Position numbers and translations under genes: made by a program. A DNA stretch of 64,000 nt from Siphonodentalium dalli. Taxonomy: Eukaryota; Mollusca; Scaphopoda; Gadilida; Siphonodentaliidae. The stretch is from NCBI GenBank assembly GCA_032622095.1, contig CP136068.1, positions 3,511,314 through 3,575,313 on the forward strand, read 5' to 3'. Positions within the stretch are counted from its first letter, which is position 1. Every line of letters begins with the position of its first letter. The notes beneath the pieces were generated by a model. That model ran no database searches, had not been told where the DNA came from, and saw only the letters and a program-made list of their open reading frames with translations. Positions 55,305-64,000 of this stretch are shown piece after piece.

Positions 55305-58300
55305 TGTAGCGAATTGTACTCTAGGGTTATATAGAAACTACAGTTTTATTTCTCTTTTAATGGGAGGACCGTTAATCAAGAATGGAATGGGGTTCATTGT
55401 TACCATTGACGCGCTAAGCGATGGAACTCCATCATTGTGAATAACTTGGAGTCAGTTATAAGCCCAAAACTTGTTATGTGTGGTGAACTAAATGTAGTCA
55501 AGACTAATTATACTTGTTGTGCAAGAATGAAAAATAAAAAAGGGAACTATGTGTCATTTAATATAGATCAACTTATACCTTAACTTAAGATAAGACAAAA
55601 AAAAATGCAGTCAAATTGTGACCTATTCCCCAGTAGTGTCACAAGTCCAAGTCGAAACTTGTACTATGACCCCACTCGGAATAAGTTAAGATTATTTTAT
55701 AAATATAAATAGCGGATTTATAAATGTAGGTTCAATCTATTAATAACAGAGAAACGAGCAGCTAAAGCAAAGGGTCTTGCTCACATGGCAAGGTAGAGAC
55801 GACTACAACTGATGGAACCTAACAAGGATATACCCAGGCTGATGAAAAAGGGAGATAACACAAACAAAACTAAAAATTGATGCGATTTATTTTCTATATA
55901 TATTTGATGATTATTTCTATTTTGATATGCCGTGACAATATAGTGAGGTGGAGTCTAAATATTAATAAATGAAATCATTCAATAAATATTAAATTATTAA
56001 GTGTTATCCAGTGGTATAAAGGGCTAACTGAGTAAGGATCCCTAAGAAATCCCAGCTCGGCAGTCTCCCGGAAATCCAAACTCAGCCGACCCCATGAAAA
56101 TCGTGGGAGCAACTCATTAAGTTTATTTATATAACGGGACATAACTGATTCACCTCTGGGCGTCAAAATATGATCACGGCATAACAAAAAAACTAAAACT
56201 TTTCATCCACCCACCCCAATAATAACAAATACATTTATCAAAGTCCACCCCCTTAATAATAATAAAGCATAACTACCACCTTAATCAAATCCAATGCATA
56301 CTCAAAAGCAAATTAATTTCATTATATCAATTACCCCTTAATCAAATCCAATGTATAACCATAAGCAAAATATTATATTATAATAGCTACCACCTTAATC
56401 AAATTCAATGCATACTCAAAAGCAAATTATTTTCATTATATCAATTACCCCTTAATCAAATCCAGTGTATAACCATAAGCAAAATATTATATTATAATCG
56501 CTACCACCTTAATCAAATTCAATGCATACTCAAAAGCAAATTATTTTCATTATATCAATTACCCCTTAATCAAATCCAGTGTATAACCATAAGCAAAATA
56601 TTATATTATAATAGCTACCACCTTAATCAAATTCAATGCATACTCAGGCAGTGAAAACTCTTATAAACATCGGTCAAAGCAAGAGGACAACACTCTCAGA
56701 TAACCAGTTATCTACCAGCATTAATGGACCATGATATAATTCAGAGCGTCGTGTTTATTTGAGTTAGTCAGACTCTTCAGTATAATCGGTCGTGTATGAA
56801 ACACAGGGCAAGAATACGTACACAGACGCATTTGAACATGAATTATTTACTGTTTGCAAAAAACAACAACAACAATAAAGAGCGTTGTCTCAGTAAGGTA
56901 GTAAGCCTCGAAAAATATAGTTTGATAATTGTGTCAAACAACGTCGAATTACGTTTACAAAGAAACATTTGAACTTGAATTATTTCCTGTTTGGGAAAAC
57001 AACAACAATAAAGAGCGTTGTCTCAGTAAGGTAGTAAGCCTCGAAAAATATAGTTTGATAATTGTGTCAAACAACGTCGAATTACGTTTACTAAGAAACA
57101 TTTGAACTTGAATTATTTCCTGTTTGGGAAAACAACAATAAAGAGCGTTATTTCAGTAAGGTAGTGAGCCTCGAAAATATGGTTTCATAATTGTGACAAA
57201 CAAACGTCCGATTACGTTTACAAAGAAACATTTAGACCCATAAATCTATGATGAACCCATCGGGAATAAATCAGCAAGCAAAATTCCAGGAGTTGGTCCT
57301 GTACTGACAGATTCGAGAGTAAAGGGATTATCAAAGCTTACGAAGTTATAGGAACTTACCCACCGAGTGAAAAAAAACGATGCACCTTTCAACGATTGTA
57401 CATTTCCTTTACATGGAAACAACAGAGCGTGATATCTATTTGAGCTAATAAGAGACAGCATACACGTTTATTTGACATAAAATTGATCAGAATTCCACAA
57501 ACTGCTCGCTAATATCTTGGCTAAATTTTGGGGCCGCATTTACCAAACAATACCGGATCAGAAATGACATCTTCTCAAAGGCACGTGGTTCGCATCACAC
57601 ACGATTTTCGATACTTCCGGTATATGTTATTTCGGCGTGGCGCGAAATTTCCCAACGATAATGTAAACAGAAATGGGAGGTAATTCTATTTGAGAATATT
57701 AGAAATATCATACAAGTTATTCGACATATAATTGATCAGAATTCCACAAACTGCTCGCTAATATCTTGGCTAAATTTTGGGGCCGCATTTACCAAACAAT
57801 ACCGGATCAGAAATGACATCTTCTCAAATGCACGTGGTTCGCATCACACACGATTTTCGTTACTTCCGGTATATGTTATTTCGGCGTGGCGCGAAATTTC
57901 CCAATGATAATGTAAACAGAAATGGGAGGTAATTCTATTTGAGAATATTAGAAATATCATACAAGTTATTCGACATATAATTGATCAGAATTCCACAAAC
58001 TGCTCGCTAATATCTTGGCTAAATTTTGGGGCCGCATTTACCAAACAATACCGGATCAGAAATGACATCTTCTCAAATGCACGTGGTTCGCATCACACAC
58101 GATTTTCGATACTTCCGGTATATGTTATTTCGGCGTGGCGCGAAATTTCCCAATGATAATGTAAACAGAAATGGGAGGTAATTCTATTTGAGAATATTAG
58201 AAATATCATACAAGTTATTCGACATATAATTGATCAGAATTCCACAAACTGCTCGCTAATATCTTGGCTAAATTTTGGGGCCGCATTTACCAAACAATAC

Positions 58301-59781
58301 CGGATCAGAAATGACATCTTCTCAAATGCACGTGGTTCGCATCACACACGATTTTCGTTACTTCCGGTATATGTTATTTCGGCGTGGCGCGAAATTTCCC
58401 AATGATAATGTAAACAGAAATGGGAGGTAATTCTATTTGAGAAAAATTAGAAACCACCATCAACAATTATGTGGTATATAGACTCATCGCATCCTTCCGT
58501 TTGAGTATTATACAGCTCCTAATAACAAATGTCAAAAAGGGTTGACAAAGCAGACCCGTCTATAAAATTAAATTTTTCCACACCCCTGTACTCATCGTAG
58601 TTGTCTATTCTATCAGATTTTGTATAAACTAAATAAAATAACAAACTAAAGAAGGCTGGCATGCAATAATAATGACCTTAAGAGATGATAGTGGTGCTGG
58701 TGCAGGAAGAGAGTAATTTTGCCGCCAACGACGATGAGTACAGTAAATTTACATATGGTTAAATGACAATGTTTTCGAGGAATTCTGTGATGAGTCTAAA
58801 TTCTCGATTGAACATATTTATCTATATGCCTCAACCTTTGTTTGACGGTATGCGCAAGTAAGATAAATTGACAATTGGACATCGACGCCCTACGTTAGTC
58901 CAAAATTACAGTCATACCATGGCCCAGTGTCACGACGATATTCCGTTCCCCATTGACACGTGTTTTACACTTAACAACGTCCGATATAGAAGTTTATGCC
59001 AGATATACATCGGTGGCTAGGGTACACCATTAATATAGCGTAATATTATCGCGTTTGTAATGGTTATGAATATCAATTAACGCAGGGAATTATTTCAAGC
59101 CCGAATACATTCGGACAAGACAAATTAGCTTGGAAAATTAACTTGGTCGAACATGGAAAATTAAATAAAAATATTGTCATCTCCCCGAAACTCACGAAAT
59201 AATTGCCACCCCCACCCCCCTAAGAAGAAGTTTTAGCAACACATACCTTAGTCTTTTGAATCTCAAGTCAACTGCCGATTCACTAGAAATATTTTCCTAA
59301 ATAGCGCTTCACTGATCTTCGCGAGCCAATCGTAAATTACATGGGTTCACCCGAGATTCCTGTTGTCAATCACCGTGAGTGAACGACGCTTCACAAGCTA
59401 TCGTTCAACTGAGCGTGCATTCACCCGTGAATTAATGATTGATCTCGTCTGACCACTTTGATGCGACAAATTAAAGATGTTCAGTCAATTCTCGCTCGAA
59501 TATTTAAAGAGACAATTACCTTTCCGATTTAATGCGACAACCCATGTTTAAAGAGCCTTCACCGATTTGCAATACAATTGACACAAGGCAGAATTGTTAC
59601 ACCACCCTCACCCCTCCGGGACGTCGTCCTCGTCGTTCAAAATATGACATCAATCGAATGACAGAAAGAACGATGGAACAAAACAACAAAAGTGTCATTG
59701 ATCTGGTGGCACTTTATCTTCATCCTATATAGTTGATGTATCATAAAAGGTTCCAGAGTTGTATAATGAAGGCATATAACA
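55305..59781 (-). mobile_element. Complete giant LTR (about 4.48 kb)
   Basis: In element direction it begins at 59781 with TGTTATATGCC after a polypurine tract and ends CGCTACA at 55305, three bases from the primer binding site, giving the canonical TG...CA ends. Neither end sequence was seen again inside the segment, so it reads as one LTR shared by two internal regions rather than two LTRs back to back. It contains 114-bp (56273-56640), ~131-bp (56873-57180) and 249-bp (57474-58440) tandem arrays. Short ORFs at 55975-56187 (-) and 59532-59732 (+) are repeated in the other LTR but not recognised. Because the whole unit is duplicated, the boundaries rest on the PBS, PPT and TG/CA ends rather than on independent LTR comparison. 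Confidence 0.7.
56273..58440. repeat. Three tandem arrays inside the LTR (second copy)
   Basis: Same arrays as at 44221-46390, shifted by about 12,052 bp. The four 249-bp units are anchored at 57474, 57723, 57972 and 58221. Units differ from each other at the same sites in both LTRs (for example GATTTTCGAT against GATTTTCGTT), so the arrays predate the LTR duplication. Confidence 0.9.
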
Positions 59782-59791
59782 CTTCTTCCTT
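59782..59791 (-). other. Polypurine tract of the second element copy
   Basis: Minus-strand AAGGAAGAAG directly before the LTR start at 59781, identical to 47731-47740 and placed 47 bp after the Pol stop codon. Confidence 0.7.
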
Positions 59792-59838
59792 GTGACTCCG
59801 TATAATTAGACCCTGAAATAAAGGCAATATATTAATTC

Positions 59839-62800
59839 TCAGGGAACAAAATCATCCAACCATCTTGGTTTCCTAACTTCTCGCCCAACTCGTGTTCTTC
59901 TGGGAGAGAGACTACTAATATCCCAATCGTCTATAATTTGAGGTGGTATTTCATCAGAACTTTCATTAGATATGGATGCATCATCTAACATTGCCCCCTG
60001 AACCTCAGATTCTTCTTGATGAGATGGTTCAATATACTTTCTTAATCTGTTAAAATGAATAACTTTTTCTTTCCTTGGTCCAACTTTCACAATATAATTT
60101 ATATCTGATAATTTCTTTATGATCTTAAAGGGCCCATGCCAGAATGTGGTTAATTTGGGTGATCGACCTTTTTTAGTAGCCGGTGTAAATAGCCAAACCT
60201 GATCTCCTTCTATTAGGGGCTTCCCAAAAATCTTCTGATCATAAAATTGTTTTCTCCTGCATAACTCTTTCTGTGTATTTTTAAACACCAATTCTCCTAG
60301 AGCCTGATGAACTCTACGAAGGTTTTGTAAGTACGGACCCACAGACTCATTTGTTGTTTGGGGTGTTTTAGTGAACATGGTGAGGGGAATATTAATCTCT
60401 CTCCCGAACATCAAGCGATTTGGGGATACACCAGTAGTTTCGTGTTCGGAACTACGGTATGCCATCAATAATAATGGAAGGTAAACATCCCAATCTGATT
60501 GTTTATCATTTATAAAAGCTGACATCATTTTAAGTAAAGTGCGATTAAAACGTTCCACCTGTCCATCACTTTGCGGGTGATATCAGTGGTTCTTGTTTTA
60601 GAAATTCCAAAACATTGACATAGCTGTTGCACTAACAGCGATTCAAAATTTGTACCTTGGTCACTATGTAAATGCTTCGGAATTCCATATCTTGAGCAGA
60701 AATCTATTAAGCAATCAATAATGACCACCGCTTGTTGATTAGGCAATGGATATGCTTCGACAAATTTGGTATAATAATCAGTGATTAAAAGAATATATTT
60801 GTTGCCCGTTTCTGTAACAGGTAAAGGACCAAGAACGTCCATAGCTATGCGTTCTAATGGTTCTCTGGGGACATCTATTTTAAGTGGAGCTCTCATGGAT
60901 TTTGTTCCTGGTTTCCGTCTTTGACAGGATGGACAACAAAGAATAAAATCCTTGGTATCTGTGCTGATACCATGCCAGTGACATGACTGCAAAATCTTAC
61001 TCATTGTTTTCCGCACTCCCAAATGGCCACCAGTTATTATACTGTGGGCAGATTTTAAGACTTTCTGTTTCAAATCCGTCGGTACAACCCATAACAATTT
61101 CGTCTCTTTCAGCTTTTCATCATACCATATTCTATATAACATGTTATTTTCAAAGGTATAACTATTCCAATTTCGTAAATAGTATCGCAGCTGAGGAGAG
61201 TGCTCGGCTATAAAGTCAGCATTGGGCTTATCTTTGAATGTTTTTAATATAGAGATGAACTTACCAATGATGTTGTCGTTGTTCTGCGCCTTCTGGACGT
61301 TGTCGTCATCACTTACCACATCGATTACATTAATGGGGATCCGGCTTAATGCATCTGCATTGCGATGTTGGGTGCCAGGACGGTGTTGAACTGTAAAATC
61401 AAATTCACTTAATATTTCGAACCACCTAGCCATCTGCCCATTCGGTTCTTTGAATTTAAGTAGCCATTGGAGGGACCCATGATCTGTCCTGAGAAGGAAC
61501 TTCCTCCCGAGCAGATATGGCCTATAATATTTGAGACATTTGATAATTGCTAACAATTCTTTCCGGGTCGTACTATAATTTTTCTCCGGTTTAGAATGTA
61601 TCTTGCTAAAATATGATATTACTCGTTCCTTTCCATCAATATTTTGCGATAATATCCCCCCAGAAGCTACGTCACTAGCATCAGTATCTAATATGAATGA
61701 ATGATTAAAATCAGGATAGGCTAAGACATCGGAACCACACAGACATTCTTTTAATTGTTGAAAGGATGTTTCTTGAGCTGGTCCCCATTGAAATTTTACA
61801 TCTTTCTTAGTCAAGTCATGTAATGGAGATGACATAGCAGAGAAATTCTTAATGAATTTCCTGTAGTAGGAACACAATCCTACGAAACCCCTAACCGTGG
61901 TGATATTATGTGGTCTAGGCCAATTTTGGATTTTGTCAATTTTCTTAGGGTCGGGGTGTATTCCATGCTCATCAATGATATGACCGAGATACTCCACTTT
62001 CGTTTGGCAGAAATGACATTTTTCTGGGTTTAATTTTAAACCAGCATTCTTAAGGCAATCTAGAACTATTTTAATACGTTCTAATTGTTGTTTAAACGAT
62101 GAACTATATACAATTATATCGTCTAAATAAACTAGGCATACGTTCCAATGTAAGCCCTTCAATACAATCTCCATGAGACGTTCAAAAGTGCTTGGGGCAT
62201 TACATAATCCAAATGCCAAAACCTTAAAATTATATAATGATGTACCCGTCGTAAAGGCAGTGATTTCCCGGGAATTTTCATCCAATTCTACCTGCCAGTA
62301 TCCAGAAGATAAATCCAACGTAGAGAACCACTTTGAGCCAGAAAGAGTGTCTAAAGTTTCATCTATTCTTGGTAACGGAAATGCATCTTTCTTAGTGATA
62401 GAATTAAGGGCCCTATAATCGATACAAAACCGATATTTTCCACTTTTCTTTTTAACCAATACAATAGGGGCAGCCCAGGGGCTCTGTGATGGTTCAATAA
62501 TATCATGTTGTAACATTTCATCAACTAATCTATCTGCCTCCTGCTTTTTGAAAGCAGGAAGTCTATAAGCCCTTTTGCGAATCGGTGTATGGCCCTGTAT
62601 ATCAATGCGATGTTTTAAAATATTTGTTCTACCAAAGTCACCTTCAAACTGGCTAAAGCTGTCATGGTAATCTGTCATTAAATTAGTAAAATGTTTTTGT
62701 TGATGTTGATTTAAATTTTGGACAGATCTTGCCATCATATCATCCCAAGCTGTTGGGCTAACATCATCTCCCAACTCAAGTGGTTCACTGGCTTCCTGTA

Positions 62801-64000
62801 AAAGACTAACTGTAGTATTATGACAAACAGTATAAGGTGAATAAGATAAATTAATTAATCTTATTGGAAGTTTTGAAAACTGATTACGAGAACACAATGT
62901 GCGGGCTGATATTATATCAGCATCAATAGGAATTGATTCTAAAATAAAACATTGGCAATCATTATGAACAGTTCCATCAACATAAGCTTCAGTTAAAATT
63001 TCAGATCTTGGTGGTATATGAACATCATCAAAAAGTTTCACACTTAATGGGATGACCGAATTTTCAATAGACATATCAATACTTGCATCTTTGAAAGTAC
63101 ACCGACCGGTGCCATAATCAATTTGAATCTTATTTTCAAAGAAGAAATCATGTCCAAGTATACCATCCAGGTCAATTTGAACAATAAAAAATCTAACTGT
63201 GACAGTCTTCTGTTCAAATCGAACGGGCAATTCTATCATGCCATAGACTTTTACTTCATTGGAAGTAATACCCATCAACGGCACCTCATATGGTTTGATT
63301 TTATTCTTGAATCTTTTTGGTAAAGACTCATAGAATTTTAGATTAATGAGGCTAACAGCAGACCCACTGTCCACTAAAAATTTACATTTCTTCTTGCCAA
63401 TTCGTCCATTCAGAGTTGCTTTCCCTACTACTTGCTGGTTATGACCAGTCTCTAACTCTATATTATCCGCAGAAGTTACAGTTCTAACAGGAATTTCAAC
63501 ATTTGCATGGAAATGACCATTGTACAATGGTTGTTGTTGCATTTGTTGTTGCATGGAATCAATTTGTTTCTCAAGATTCTCAAGATCTATTTCCAGCCTA
63601 TTAGCATGCTCAATTTCCATCGACGTTTCCATGGGACATATGTTTTGTAAACAGAGCTCTTCCATTGCTATACGCATAGCTTCATTACTATTTTGGGGTT
63701 TTGCGCGCCTAACCTGTAACTGAATATCAGCATCGTGCAAAGATAATATGAATTGATCTTTGATCAACAAATCCCGATCTTGATCTGAAAAATCCGGGAA
63801 AGCTTTCTTTGCCAGAATGCATAATTGAGTTATGCCTTCTGGAAAAGTTTGATGTTGTAACTGTTCATAATCCCAAAACTGTCTACGGAATAAGGTGACA
63901 TTTTCTATTGGAGAACATCTTTCCTTCAATCCAGATAGTAACTCTGGAAAGTTTACCTTTTGTCGACTGGAGAGAGACATGTAATATTCTAACGCGGAAT
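59839..64000 (-). pseudogene. Second Gag-Pol copy, one-base deletion in integrase, runs off the window
   Basis: It is nearly identical to 47788-51950. The open frame from the window edge covers the Gag-like, protease, RT and RNase H regions and the integrase up to just before the last catalytic segment, then ends at 60525 after a shift. The remaining C-terminus is open from 60558 to 59839. The cause is a missing G between 60583 and 60584 (GATATCAG here, GATATGCAG in the intact copy), which separates the integrase Glu from its two Asp residues. A substitution at about 63915 changes Phe to Cys in the Gag-like part. The 5' end lies beyond 64000. Confidence 0.9.

Overview
The window is invertebrate nuclear DNA made almost entirely of interspersed repeats, minisatellites and transposons. 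No convincing host protein gene, rRNA or tRNA was found. Several repeat ends look molluscan to me: elements ending in a (GACG/GACA)n run followed by TCAGGTGAGCTAAAAA, a GGTGCAAAAC...CCCCCTTTTT...AAAGGGG tail, and GGGCCATAACTC-type monomers. This assignment rests on recalled family resemblance, not a search, so mollusc is likely and the species is unknown. A run of exactly 100 N (43709-43808) marks a scaffold gap.

Left part (1-24.2 kb). Positions 6-3045 hold three ~1 kb higher-order repeat units with embedded ~120-bp minisatellites. Next is a MULE-like element (3938-6689) with a 9-bp target duplication and a decayed transposase remnant. A nest follows: a '...GATGGCTGC...' minisatellite family is interrupted by another tandem family, which is interrupted by a 5.7-kb long-TIR transposon (10409-16099), which contains a foldback element (12714-13636). 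Then comes a TTAA-flanked element (19798-24179) with clustered CCGCGGT-type subterminal motifs, itself split by a 1.9-kb repeat.

Middle part (24.2-43.7 kb). This holds a near-perfect hairpin (24515-24681), a 176-bp minisatellite, a second long-TIR transposon (26628-31795) that is almost one large palindrome, GAGGTCCCC foldback repeats, and a ~3.4-kb minisatellite whose monomers each carry a poly-G and a poly-C tract able to pair.

Right part (43.8-64 kb), all on the minus strand. This is a very large Ty3/Gypsy-type LTR retrotransposon in tandem. Reading in the element's direction (high to low coordinate): internal region of a second copy (64000-59782, pol frameshifted), one shared LTR of about 4.48 kb (59781-55305), a Lys-type primer binding site, a stand-alone Gag ORF (55108-54101), a broken SGNH hydrolase ORF (53712-53094), an intact 1490-aa Gag-Pol ORF (52260-47788), a polypurine tract, and a second LTR running into the gap. 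Two related Gags, one free with an RG-rich tail and one fused to Pol without a zinc knuckle, plus an SGNH enzyme in one giant-LTR element, is the most unusual feature. The presumed working scheme is that the stand-alone Gag supplies particle and nucleic-acid-binding functions and the fusion protein supplies protease, reverse transcriptase, RNase H and integrase. The role of the SGNH protein is unknown.
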